Positions 42,897 to 52,300 of a DNA stretch of 64,000 bases are shown here, one piece after another. The notes below the pieces were generated by a model, which was not told the origin of the DNA, did not search any database, and saw only the letters and a list, made by a program, of their open reading frames with translations. Within the stretch, counting starts at the first letter, position 1. Every line of letters begins with the position of its first letter. The position numbers and the translations under genes were made by a program. This stretch comes from Chitinophaga sp. sic0106 (lineage in GTDB: Bacteria; Bacteroidota; Bacteroidia; Chitinophagales; Chitinophagaceae), in contig NZ_JAHUWJ010000026.1 of assembly GCF_019219075.1 (NCBI RefSeq), positions 35,837 through 99,836 of the forward strand, read 5' to 3'.

Positions 42897-45404
42897 TTAG
42901 AAGGTAAGTTTGAAAGAACCAAACACCCCAAAGCGCTTGCTCTTAGGCTCATCCGGTAACGCCGCCGGCGCCACTCTCCATACAAAATCGACCCGCAGGA
43001 ATTTGAAGATATTTTCAATACCGGTGCCTACTTCTGCATATGGGTTTTTCTCCAGCGTTTTGAATGGATAGCCGTTGTAGAGGTTCAGTTGTTTGTTGGC
43101 AGTAGAGAGAGAACCAACTACGCCTTTGGCAGTCCAGAACTGGCGCCATTTCAATTTCTTTATCAGCGGGATATAAGCAAAAATGCCGTTACCGATGGTG
43201 TGTTCCACATTGAATCCTGCGTATTGATCGCTGAGGAATTCGAAGCGGTTCATCATGTTAAATGCGTACTTGTTATAATAATAGATCTCGTTACCGGGGT
43301 GTACTTCGAGAGAAGTATACGGCAGCGTTCCGAAAATTTTACCACCGTACACGTTGTAATACAGTGTTCCGAAAGGCGGCAGTTTAACGTAGTCGCTTAC
43401 ACTGAGCGCTACTTTATTGTACTGCTGGCTGCTGCTGGCGATACCGGGGATACCGAGCGCGTATTTCAGTTCTACAATCGGGTATTTGCTTCCCAGACTA
43501 TACCTGTAAAAATCCCCTTCCAGGAACTCCTCCTGGAAAGCGTAGCGGAACTTGAGTTCTACTTCCATGCTGGTCATGGGATCGCCTTTGGTGGTGAAAT
43601 TTTTATAGGCGTCGATGGTAGGCAGCGGTTCGTATGGGCGTAAGCGTTTGTGTGCCAGCGATACCTGGTGGGAGAAGCCGCTGTAGTATTCCTTGAAAAA
43701 CTCTACGCGTTTTTCATCTGCCATGAGGAATTTCTGTGGCACGCCGTTTTTACGGATGGCGAGGGTGAAGATGTTGTCCGAGCCTACTTCATCGTAGTAG
43801 TGCGAGCCGTTGTCCAGGTCACGGGCGTAGGCGCCATAGAGGTACATGCGCGGATGGCGTTTCAGCAGCCAGAGGGCGGACATCTTTCCTTTCCAGGCTT
43901 CGTCCTTGAAGCCATAAGCCAGGTAGCCGTAGAGGTACAGGTCCTTATTGAACTTGGTGGTGGTACCGAGGTCGAAGCGCATACGGAAACCTTCCAGTCT
44001 GTTTTGTGAAAACGCGTACCAGTAAGGCCCCCATTCCAGCATACCAAATGGTTTGTAGCCGGTGGCGAGGAACTTGATGGTATTGGAATACTTCTGGAAC
44101 AGTGGCATGTTCTGGAGACTGTCTACCATTTTGTAGATGCCAGCTTCGTTTTTGCTCAGCAGTTCCGGGCGGTTGTTATCCCAGAAGGTATCTTTACGGA
44201 ACCTTGCGCTGTCCAGCAAGGTGATGGCTTCCGGATAGCGTTTATCGCCGAATATGTTGGTAGCCGCAGTATCATTGGTAATAACGTCTGTATAGGTAGT
44301 GGTTTTACGGCCTATGAAGTCCAGCGTTTTACCGGGTTTAGGACTGGGGGCCCAGAAATCTGCTACAAATTTATCTTTATACAAAAACCAGGTGCTGTCT
44401 TCCAGCTGCCTGAATTCCTGTACCAGGCTGATTTTCCTTACGAAGTTGATATTGGCGGCAGATGGGACCGACAAGGTTGTTTTTTGCACCGCGTAGGTGG
44501 TATCGTGCACCCAGAGGTCGCCCACGAATACGTTTTCTCCTTTACGTTTAGGCGTAAAGTTTAGTTTGATGAAACGTTGGTTGTTGACGTATTGGGTATC
44601 TGCAATTTTATAGTCGTAGTAGAAAGCGCCGTTGTTATTGATTGGGCTCACAAACTGCTTATCAAATACCGGGATAAAGTTATCGTAGATATTGATGTTC
44701 TGGTACATGCCTCCGAGGAACTTATGTACGCTTTCGTTATCAATGCCGGAGGTACGTGCTGCTTTTATTACTTCTTTGGTTTTATGTGGCTTGGCCTGGT
44801 AGAAGTAATCGGATAAAGATTCGGTTAGAAATATGGGCAGGAAGGGTTTGTCTTCCGAGGTGCTGTCTATATTTTCCAGGATGAATGCAAATGGTTTGGT
44901 GAATCTGTTTTTGGATAATTTTTCTTTGTTAAGATTTTTCATATCCAGTTCCAGTTTATTATACACCTGGTACTTATAGTTATCTAGCCGGTTATAATTG
45001 TTTTCAGGTTTATGTTTCACGATCTGGCGCAGGAGTATGAGGGCGAAGTTTACGTTGGCCTTGATTTCATGCGTTTTGAGTGATACGTCGGAGCGGGTGA
45101 TTTCGAAGTTGATGACTTGTTCTTTCAGGCTGCGGTCCACCTTCATTTTGGTGAGGTTGTATCCCATCACGCGCACCTGCAGGGAGTCGGAAGGGATTAC
45201 ATTCAGCTCGAAGAGGTAGTTACCTTCTGCGTTGCTGACCATGCCTGTTTGTGTATTGGTGAACTGCAGGGTGGCGAAGGGAATAATTTCCTGGGAGTGG
45301 GCATCTCTGACAACTCCGCTTACCTTGTACTGTTGGGCCATTAAGCCTGAGGACCAGGCACATACGATAAATATAATTGCTATAATTCTTTTCCAGTCTA
45401 CCAT
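42897..45404 (-). CDS. DUF5686/carboxypeptidase-like regulatory-domain outer membrane protein
   Basis: The 835-residue protein has a signal peptide (MVDWKRIIAIIFIVCAWSSG, cleaved after LMAQ), a CarboxypepD_reg-like domain (about 24-105, VSGVVRDAHSQEIIPFA), and a long DUF5686 region that ends as an outer-membrane barrel (ending FGSFKLTF). No TonB-dependent plug. Such proteins are common in Bacteroidota; function is unknown. I choose ATG 45404, since upstream residues to 45416 use a non-ATG start. Confidence 0.88.
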   Translation of the reverse strand: MVDWKRIIAIIFIVCAWSSGLMAQQYKVSGVVRDAHSQEIIPFATLQFTNTQTGMVSNAEGNYLFELNVIPSDSLQVRVMGYNLTKMKVDRSLKEQVINFEITRSDVSLKTHEIKANVNFALILLRQIVKHKPENNYNRLDNYKYQVYNKLELDMKNLNKEKLSKNRFTKPFAFILENIDSTSEDKPFLPIFLTESLSDYFYQAKPHKTKEVIKAARTSGIDNESVHKFLGGMYQNINIYDNFIPVFDKQFVSPINNNGAFYYDYKIADTQYVNNQRFIKLNFTPKRKGENVFVGDLWVHDTTYAVQKTTLSVPSAANINFVRKISLVQEFRQLEDSTWFLYKDKFVADFWAPSPKPGKTLDFIGRKTTTYTDVITNDTAATNIFGDKRYPEAITLLDSARFRKDTFWDNNRPELLSKNEAGIYKMVDSLQNMPLFQKYSNTIKFLATGYKPFGMLEWGPYWYAFSQNRLEGFRMRFDLGTTTKFNKDLYLYGYLAYGFKDEAWKGKMSALWLLKRHPRMYLYGAYARDLDNGSHYYDEVGSDNIFTLAIRKNGVPQKFLMADEKRVEFFKEYYSGFSHQVSLAHKRLRPYEPLPTIDAYKNFTTKGDPMTSMEVELKFRYAFQEEFLEGDFYRYSLGSKYPIVELKYALGIPGIASSSQQYNKVALSVSDYVKLPPFGTLYYNVYGGKIFGTLPYTSLEVHPGNEIYYYNKYAFNMMNRFEFLSDQYAGFNVEHTIGNGIFAYIPLIKKLKWRQFWTAKGVVGSLSTANKQLNLYNGYPFKTLEKNPYAEVGTGIENIFKFLRVDFVWRVAPAALPDEPKSKRFGVFGSFKLTF

Positions 45405-45486
45405 ATCAGAGAACAATATTAGCGCAAATTCGGGTCACCTGCACACTTACCGTTTTCCTTAACGCTGGGATGACAAAAAAATATAT

Positions 45487-45527
45487 TTTGATATATTGAA
45501 ATTTAAGTTAACTTTGTATTGCAAAGT
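45487..45527 (+). promoter_or_regulatory. Promoter with dyad operator ACTTTG-N5-CAAAGT before the membrane-protein/wHTH operon
   Basis: TTTG (45487-45490), 18 nt, then TAACTTTG (45509-45516) forms a Bacteroidota-type promoter. ACTTTGTATTGCAAAGT (45511-45527) is a perfect 6-bp dyad that covers the end of the -7 box and the start site. A near copy lies before creD (46498). This is the pattern of an autoregulated promoter. Confidence 0.6.
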
Positions 45528-45537
45528 GCTTTTTATC

Positions 45538-46182
45538 ATGACAGATCATGAACATCTCAAGACGTTAACGGACATCAGGAACATCATGGACCGCAGCAGC
45601 CGCTTCAGGGCGCTGAGCGGGTTAAGTGGTGTGTCAGCAGGTATTATAGGCCTGATAGGTGCGTATATTGCTCATTCCTGGATAGCTGATTATTATGATC
45701 GTTGGGGTATGCGTGGGGGTTATGATGACTATGATTTTGCGGGGCTTCGTGGTAACCTGATTATACTGGGATTTGTGGTGATGGCAGCGGCATTTTTGTC
45801 CGGTTTCATTTTTACCTACCGCAAGGCGCGCCAGAATAACCTGCCGGTATGGGATCATACTGCAAAGAAGGTGATTATTAATTGTGCGATTCCTTTCCTG
45901 ACCGGTGGGATTTTTATACTGGCTTTGATCTACAATAATGTTACGCAGATTATTGCGCCATGCTGCCTGATTTTTTACGGGCTGGCATTGGTAAACGGCA
46001 GTAAGTATACACTGCAGGATGTGCGTTACCTGGGCATTACAGAAATAGCTTTAGGGTTGATCAACATGTTCTTTTTGCGTAAGGGCATAATTTTTTGGGC
46101 CATTGGCTTTGGCTTTTGTCATATAATTTATGGAGCTTTGATGTGGTGGAAGTATGAACGTAAAGGTAGTCTTCAAACATGA
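45538..46182 (+). CDS. Integral membrane protein upstream of a winged-helix regulator
   Basis: The 214-residue product begins at ATG 45538 (MTDHEHLKTLTDIRNIM); an upstream TTG at 45496 would put the operator inside the gene and is unlikely. It has about five to six hydrophobic segments (about 25-45, 75-95, 112-130, 138-150, 165-185, 190-205). It overlaps the regulator gene by 4 nt (ATGA), so the two are translationally coupled. Its role could be a membrane signal input to the regulator; this is inference. Confidence 0.75.
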   Translation: MTDHEHLKTLTDIRNIMDRSSRFRALSGLSGVSAGIIGLIGAYIAHSWIADYYDRWGMRGGYDDYDFAGLRGNLIILGFVVMAAAFLSGFIFTYRKARQNNLPVWDHTAKKVIINCAIPFLTGGIFILALIYNNVTQIIAPCCLIFYGLALVNGSKYTLQDVRYLGITEIALGLINMFFLRKGIIFWAIGFGFCHIIYGALMWWKYERKGSLQT

Positions 46183-46481
46183 GCATGAATCCGATAGGAA
46201 ATTTAAACAAGATATTTGAAAGCCGTATACGCCTGGGAGTGATGAGTGTGCTGATGGTGAACGAGGAGATCAATTTTAATGATCTCAAGCAGATGCTGGA
46301 AGTAACAGATGGTAACCTCGCCTCACACCTGAATACCCTGGAAGAAAACGGCTATATCAAAGTGCATAAGGGATTTATTGGGCGTAAAACCAATACTACC
46401 TATGCGATCACTCCGGTGGGCGAAAAGGCATTCAAAGGCCATCTCGCTGCGCTCGAGCACATGATCCGGTTTACAAAATAA
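46179..46481 (+). CDS. Winged helix-turn-helix regulator (HTH_34/MarR-ArsR-like)
   Basis: The 100-residue protein is a single winged-helix domain: SRIRLGVMSVLMVNEEINF, recognition region VTDGNLASHLNTLEENGYI, wing KGFIGRKTNTTYAITPVG. It is the typical regulator next to creD in many Bacteroidota. The nearby dyads at 45511 and 46498 are its probable operators, so it likely represses its own operon and creD. No sensor domain is fused, so signal input is probably through the coupled membrane protein. Confidence 0.9.
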   Translation: MSMNPIGNLNKIFESRIRLGVMSVLMVNEEINFNDLKQMLEVTDGNLASHLNTLEENGYIKVHKGFIGRKTNTTYAITPVGEKAFKGHLAALEHMIRFTK

Positions 46482-46497
46482 TTTTTTTTGTCTTTAC

Positions 46498-46514
46498 ACT
46501 TTGAAATACAAAGC
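46498..46514 (+). promoter_or_regulatory. Second copy of the dyad operator, before creD
   Basis: ACTTTGAAATACAAAGC keeps the half-sites CTTTG and CAAAG with the same 5-nt spacing as 45511-45527; over 23 nt the two regions agree at 18. It starts 16 nt after the regulator stop and 35 nt before the creD start codon. Confidence 0.6.
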
Positions 46515-46532
46515 ACTTTTAAATATTGATTT

Positions 46533-47876
46533 ATGGAAAACTCCTCCGCTCCTCTTTCTTTCTTTGATCGATTTGCCTACGCCATCAAAGCGGCATTCAT
46601 CTTTTTTTTAATGATCATCCTGTTGGTGCCCACCTTCAACATCGGCTCCCTCGTTGATGAGCGTAACCAGCTGCGCCAAGGGGCAGCCGCTGAAATTGCC
46701 CGTACCTGGGGCGGTGAGCAAAGGGTACTGCTGCCACAACTGAGCATCCCCTATCAAACAAGGGATAGCATCGTACATGATCATGTTTTTAGCTTAAACC
46801 CCAGGTCTGTTAAGGTAGATGGGAATGTGAAGCCATCGGAACTCAAACGTGGGATCTATACCGTTACCGTGTATGATACTAAAATGCAGATCAGCGGCAG
46901 CTTCTCTCTCTCTGACCTGAAAAAATCAGACGACTCTCCTTCCGCCATTTTCCTGGAGAAAACAAAGCTGTACCTGAGCCTCGAAGATATAGGCGGGATT
47001 TATTCTCAACCTAAAATTACCTGGAACGGACAGCCCCTTACCACTGAACCAAACGTAAGCGGGGAAGCCACTTCCGCCAAAGAACACATCGACGAATACC
47101 GCCCCGCCGGCAATCCGGGCATCGTGGAAATTGCTGTTCCAGCGGCTAACCTCACCGAAGATGTAAACACCTTCACCATCGACATGGACCTGAAAGGTAG
47201 TACAGCACTCAGTTTTTTACCTACCTCCAAAAATACGGAAGTAAGCCTGCAGTCCACCTGGGACAGCCCTAACTTTTATGGCGATATCCCACCGCACAGC
47301 CGCGAAGTATCTAAAAGCGGATTTACGGCCAAATGGATCGTGCAGAATATGAACTGGAATCCGCTGAAACCTATGTCCTTCAACATGAACACCAAACAGT
47401 TTGGCGTCAAGCTGATCACCCCGGTGGACGTTTATCAGCAAAGCGCCCGGGCCATTAAATATGCCTTCCTGATCATCGGCATTACCTTCTTCCTGTATTA
47501 TTTTGTAGAAATTGCACAGCGCCGCACCGTTCACCCCATCCAGTATGGCCTCATTGGAATTGCACTGAGTGTATTCTACATCCTGCTGCTGTCATTATCG
47601 GAACACACCACTTTCCTCATCGCCTACATCACGGCCAGCGCCATGACGATAGGCCTGATTGTACTCTACACCTGTGCCGTGCTCACCCGCCGCATCGGCT
47701 TCACCATCGGCGGACTGCTAGCGCTGTTTTATACCTTCATTTATGTGATCATCAGCGCGGAAGATTATGCCTTGCTCATGGGTAGCTTCGGACTGTTCTT
47801 TACACTGGCAGGCATCATGTACTACAGCAGGAAGATTAACTGGAGCAGGACCCAGCCGGCCGCAGTAAATGCATAA
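46533..47876 (+). CDS. creD: Cell envelope integrity protein CreD
   Basis: CreD is an inner-membrane protein tied to envelope stress and, in some bacteria, beta-lactam response. A first membrane helix (about 17-33, FIFFLMIILLVP) is followed by a large periplasmic domain (about 40-300) and five or so C-terminal membrane segments (from about 305). Family cues are LVDERNQLRQGAAAEIARTWG and LPTSKNTEVSLQSTWDSPNF. It follows a regulator and operator. No creBC two-component genes are present, unlike in enterics. Confidence 0.9.
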   Translation: MENSSAPLSFFDRFAYAIKAAFIFFLMIILLVPTFNIGSLVDERNQLRQGAAAEIARTWGGEQRVLLPQLSIPYQTRDSIVHDHVFSLNPRSVKVDGNVKPSELKRGIYTVTVYDTKMQISGSFSLSDLKKSDDSPSAIFLEKTKLYLSLEDIGGIYSQPKITWNGQPLTTEPNVSGEATSAKEHIDEYRPAGNPGIVEIAVPAANLTEDVNTFTIDMDLKGSTALSFLPTSKNTEVSLQSTWDSPNFYGDIPPHSREVSKSGFTAKWIVQNMNWNPLKPMSFNMNTKQFGVKLITPVDVYQQSARAIKYAFLIIGITFFLYYFVEIAQRRTVHPIQYGLIGIALSVFYILLLSLSEHTTFLIAYITASAMTIGLIVLYTCAVLTRRIGFTIGGLLALFYTFIYVIISAEDYALLMGSFGLFFTLAGIMYYSRKINWSRTQPAAVNA

Positions 47877-47893
47877 TTCCTAAAATTGCTTTT

Positions 47894-48046
47894 ATGTATG
47901 ACGATAATACTTCTTTCGGATCATTCATATGGTATTTCATTACCCAGTGGCTCGGTCGCAACCCTTTGCTGCTGCTGATGATAACCATCCCTGCCCTTGT
48001 ACTCTTCTGTATGATGAAAGCAGAACAAAGGAGCAGTAAAAACTAA
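47894..48046 (+). CDS. Small single-span membrane protein, 50 residues
   Basis: ATG 47894 to TAA 48046 encodes a 50-residue protein with a hydrophilic start (MYDDNTSFGSF), one membrane segment (about 25-42, NPLLLLMITIPALVLF) and a basic tail. It starts 17 nt after creD, before a terminator, so it should be on the same transcript. Function is unknown; a small partner of CreD is possible. Confidence 0.6.
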   Translation: MYDDNTSFGSFIWYFITQWLGRNPLLLLMITIPALVLFCMMKAEQRSSKN

Positions 48047-48063
48047 ATTGCTACAATCAATGC

Positions 48064-48120
48064 AACGGCCCCTATGGTTGACACGACAAGCTTTATATAA
48101 TGGTTCCGGGGCCGTTTTTT
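48064..48120 (+). terminator. Terminator after the creD unit
   Basis: AACGGCCCC (48064-48072) and GGGGCCGTT (48108-48116) pair perfectly across a 35-nt loop and lead into T-rich sequence. The remaining sequence to 48203 shows no gene. Confidence 0.7.
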
Positions 48121-48203
48121 ATGATTAAATTTGATAACAGTGTTTTTAACAATTTCATCACGTGCAGTGCCGGTGATATGCACTGCCAACGAATAGCTTT
48201 GAC

Positions 48204-48569
48204 ATGCCCGGATCATATTTCAAAAATCGATTAGCCAGTTTCGGATATGCATTTGCAGGGTTCTTTGCTTTTGTAAAATCAGAACCACATGCACGCATAC
48301 ACGCAGTATCCACAGTAGCGGTTGTAGCCGCCGGCTGCTGGTTCCAGGTAAGCAAGCCGGACTGGCTATGGCTGCTATGGTCCATGGCATTGGTATGGAT
48401 TACTGAAATGCTCAATACCGTGATCGAAAAAATGATGGATCATTTGTCGCCGGCCATTCATCCAAAGGTGAAGTTCATCAAAGACCTGGCTGCCGCTGCT
48501 GTACTGGTGGCTGCCATTGCCGCCGCCATCACTGGCGGATGCATCTTCTGGCCTTACCTGTTTAGTTAA
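48204..48569 (+). CDS. dgkA: Diacylglycerol/undecaprenol kinase, DgkA type
   Basis: The 121-residue membrane enzyme has three membrane helices. Family residues are in ASFGYAFAGFFAFVKSEPHARIH and the catalytic WITEMLNTVIEKMMDHL with Glu and Asn. It phosphorylates diacylglycerol or undecaprenol; the two specificities cannot be separated from sequence. A tail segment KVKFIKDLAAAAVL is typical. It precedes the DUF1361 gene by 41 nt. Confidence 0.92.
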   Translation: MPGSYFKNRLASFGYAFAGFFAFVKSEPHARIHAVSTVAVVAAGCWFQVSKPDWLWLLWSMALVWITEMLNTVIEKMMDHLSPAIHPKVKFIKDLAAAAVLVAAIAAAITGGCIFWPYLFS

Positions 48570-48610
48570 CCGCTTTATCCCTATGCTATTCACTGATTAA
48601 TAGCTACATC

Positions 48611-49288
48611 ATGAACGTGTTTAAAAAAAGACTGGCTGCCATCGGCAGTATACTTGAAAGGCCGCAGGTACATCATATCCTGTACGCCTCTATTATCTTC
48701 AGCCTGGCACTGATATTTTTTCGTATATACTATACCGGTAGTATGCTGCGCGCCTCGCTGGTATGGAATCTTTTCCTGGCCTATATTCCTTTTGCGCTTA
48801 CCCGCTGGATGGAAAAGCATCCGGCGGATATGCAGCAGCGGCTCAACTGGTACGCCTGTTTCATCGTGTGGCTGCTCTTCATTCCTAACGCACCGTATAT
48901 CATCACCGACCTGTTTCATCTTTTTGACGGTGGCGTGCCGGTATGGTTTGAGTTGTTTCTTATTTCTTCCTTTGCCTTTAACGGCATGATGCTCGGCTAC
49001 TTATCCATTCGCAGCATGGAAAAGATGTGGAGCAGCAGGTACTCCCGCTGGCCGGCATGGCTGTTTTCCATCCCGGTGATGTTCCTGTGCAGCATGGGCG
49101 TTTATATAGGCAGGTACTTACGTTACAACAGCTGGGATGTAGTGAAAGACCCCATCACCCTCTCAAAAGATATGATCGCTTTGTTTATCCATCCCTGGGA
49201 AAACCGTCACGCCTGGGCATTTACCATATGCATGGGTGTATTTTTAAGCCTGATGTATCCGCTGGTAAAGCAGTTGCGAAGGGCCTGA
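48611..49288 (+). CDS. DUF1361 membrane protein
   Basis: The 225-residue integral membrane protein has about six or seven hydrophobic segments and the DUF1361 motif ALTRWMEKH and LFIPNAPYIITDLFHLF, plus PITLSKDMIALFIHPWENRHA. Function of the family is unknown. It is probably cotranscribed with DgkA. Confidence 0.85.
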   Translation: MNVFKKRLAAIGSILERPQVHHILYASIIFSLALIFFRIYYTGSMLRASLVWNLFLAYIPFALTRWMEKHPADMQQRLNWYACFIVWLLFIPNAPYIITDLFHLFDGGVPVWFELFLISSFAFNGMMLGYLSIRSMEKMWSSRYSRWPAWLFSIPVMFLCSMGVYIGRYLRYNSWDVVKDPITLSKDMIALFIHPWENRHAWAFTICMGVFLSLMYPLVKQLRRA

Positions 49289-49300
49289 ATTCTCACCATA

Positions 49301-49340
49301 AAAAAAAGCCTGCGGAAAATGTTCCGCAGGCTTTTTCTTT
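49301..49340. terminator. Bidirectional terminator
   Basis: AAGCCTGCGGAA pairs with TTCCGCAGGCTT with an A-run before and a T-run after. It serves both the DUF1361 gene and the convergent 49355 gene. Confidence 0.85.
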
Positions 49341-49354
49341 TTATATAACGCGTT

Positions 49355-52300
49355 TTAGAAGTCTACACCCATACCGAAGTACCAGATAGGCTTGCTTTTG
49401 AAGAAGTCAACCATTGGCCAGCCTGCATCCACGCGGAGGAAATAACCAGCGATGGTGGTGCGGGCACCAAATCCGTAACCGCCGATGAAAGGTCCGAGGA
49501 AGCCTTCCTTAATGCGGGTTACTACTCCTGGTGCCTGTCCGTAGTTGCCATAGTTGGCATCTTTAAACGACAGCTTTTTATTCCAGGCAGTACCGATGTC
49601 CATGAAGGTGGTAAGCTGGAAGTTGCGGATCATAGCGGAGTTGATCGGCTTATCGATGAAGGTGGCGAATACCGGCAGTCGCAGTTCCGTATTCAGCAAC
49701 ATCACGTTGTTACCGTTTTTGGCGTTCTGCTTGTAACCGCGGAGGTTTTCGGCCAGGGTTTGATAAGCGTAGTTGGTGGTTGGGTCCACAGGGTTGTTAC
49801 CGTGGATCTGTGGGTTCAGCCAGTTGTCGATACCACCGAGGTAGTAAATCATTTTGCGGCTGCCCCACGACATATCCATGGCGAACCTGGTGGCCCAGAT
49901 GAAATTGCGGTAGATCTTTTCGTAGTGGCGGATATCCACACCCATGTTATAGGTAAATCTGCCTTTGGCGGCTATGGCATTCGGATTAAAGAACTCGTTG
50001 AGGCCACCATTGGTTACCTGCGAGTTGACGTCGCCATAGATTTTGTACCGGGTACCATTCCAGATGTTGATGGCCGGGTTGATGGTATTATCATATACGT
50101 ACTCGATGCGACCGAGGATATAGCTTTCTTTGCGATCTGGTTCGTCGAGGCTGATACGTTTGTCGGCCTGGAATACCATTTTATCAGTACGATAGCCAAC
50201 GGAGAGGCGTACACTTCTCACCTGGTCAAAAGGATAGCGCATTTCCGCCTGGTACAGATTGGTCATCAGTTTGACCGGGTTCCAGTAAATCTGGTTATCC
50301 TGTTCGATTGGAACGGCGCCGCTCTTATCTACTTTCCGGTAGTAAGTGAATTTATAGTCGAACCGGCGCTTCAGGTACGAGCCGGTGATAAAGTACTCTG
50401 AACCTTGCAGGTCAAATGGAATACGGAAGCCGCCGTTAATTTTCACATCTTCAAACAGATCGCTGACGCCTATACGAATCAGTCCGTTAACCGGATCGGT
50501 GAGGCGGATTGGGGAGGTAGGCTGACCGGTAAAGATCTGGTACCGGTTGATCAGGATGGAGTTATCGATCTGGAGGATCAGGTAGTCGGACGCAAACTTC
50601 CATTTGTACGGCATCAGTCGGGTTTGTTTGAGTATCGACGGTGTGGCCGGTTTTTTATCGAATATGGAGAGGCCGCCTTCCTGTGCTGCCTCGTTTACCA
50701 GTTTGATTTCCGAGCTGGCAGGTGCTTTGGCGGTATCGGCCGGCTCGTTACCAAACTCGTTCTGGAAGAAGTTAGGCTGCGTAGAGGTATCCTTACGGGG
50801 AGCCATAAACGTAGGCAGTCCGAGCCGGATACTGTCCTGGTGCATCTGATCCTGGCGGAAGCTGGTATTGCGGGCAGTAACGTTTCTTTTCTTCAGGGTA
50901 GTGGTATCCACCTTGAGCTTCATGAGCCGTTTGATGTCGGCGTAGGCCACTACTTCGGATACTTCGCCTTTTTCACCGGTTACGCGTGATTCCAGGATAC
51001 CGTAAGGGTAGTTGGAGATCGGGAACGTATAGGTGGAGTCGTTAGTGATCACCACTGCTTCCACTGAATCCGGTGTGCTGGTGCCGTAGGCAGCCAGGGC
51101 GGAGTCCAGGTCTTCTTTTTCAGGGTTATGCAGGATTTCGGAGCCTACGTAGAAGAGGGAGTCCACTCCTACGTTCTGTGATTTAAAGAAACCGGCATAA
51201 CGGTTACGGATACCGTTTGCGTCTGAAACGAAGGTGAAGTGGGTGGTGTTATACTGCATGGGCAGGCGTGCATCACCGTATTTGAGGTCGGTCAGCTGGG
51301 TGATTTGCCTGTCGGCGCTCTTGGTCCAGTTGTCGACCATGAAGATGTTGTAGCTATTGCGCAGCAGCGAGGTATCCGAGCCGCGGCCTTTAGGGGCAGG
51401 GCGGTTGGAAGCGTAGATGATGCCGCTTTTACCAGGGAATGCTGCGAAGGATGGTTCCAGGTCATCATACACGTCGTTGGTGATCTGGTCGGTTTTGGAA
51501 TTGCTGATGTTATAGGTGAAAATGTCGGTGTGTCCGTTTTTCACAGCGGACAGCAGCAGGGTATTTTCCATCACCGGCATGTATTTGAAGTCGATTACGC
51601 GGTCGAACTGTGGCAGATCCTGGCGCAGGGTGATGCGGGTCACCAGGTCATAGATCATCAGTTTTGTTTTGCCTTCGTGTTCGTAGATCACTGCGAGGCG
51701 GTTCCCTTTGGTATTCCAGGCCATCTGAGGATAGTTAGGGTCCATCTGGTTGGCGAGCTGCATAACGCCGCTTCTGAGGAGTACTTTAGGTTTGTTCCAT
51801 CCCAGCTGTATCTGTACTTTGTACAGGCCTTTTTTGAATTCTACTACCGCGTATGAATTATTTTTAGGATTAGGGTTGAAGCGGAAGTAATCGGCCTTTT
51901 GTGTGATTTCCTGGGCTACGATGGTGCGACCTTTGGCGGATGTTTTTCTGCGTTTGTTATCGTTGGAGAAGCGTTTGGTATAAAACAGCATAAAGTCCTG
52001 CGTAGCCTTTTTAGGGGTCATACTCAGCACCTGTTCAAAACCTTTTTTGAGCCCTCTGTTGATACGGGTGATGTACATCAGGTATGGCACGGCGTCATTC
52101 CCGTATTTAGCTTCTACATAATACCAGAAAGCATGACCGGCCAGCAGGGGATGGTCATAGGCCAGTTGGTTATAGTTATTGTATTTTCCGGAGAGAATAA
52201 TAGATTTCAGCTGTTCATCTTCTCTTGCCGTCCAGTTTTCAGCGGCATAGGCGATGAAGCCGTCGGTAAACCATTTAGGGAAGTCGATGAGGGCTGCATT

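Noticed and set aside
45496..45537. TTG 45496 as the start of the membrane protein gene
   Set aside because: It would put the promoter and operator inside the coding sequence.
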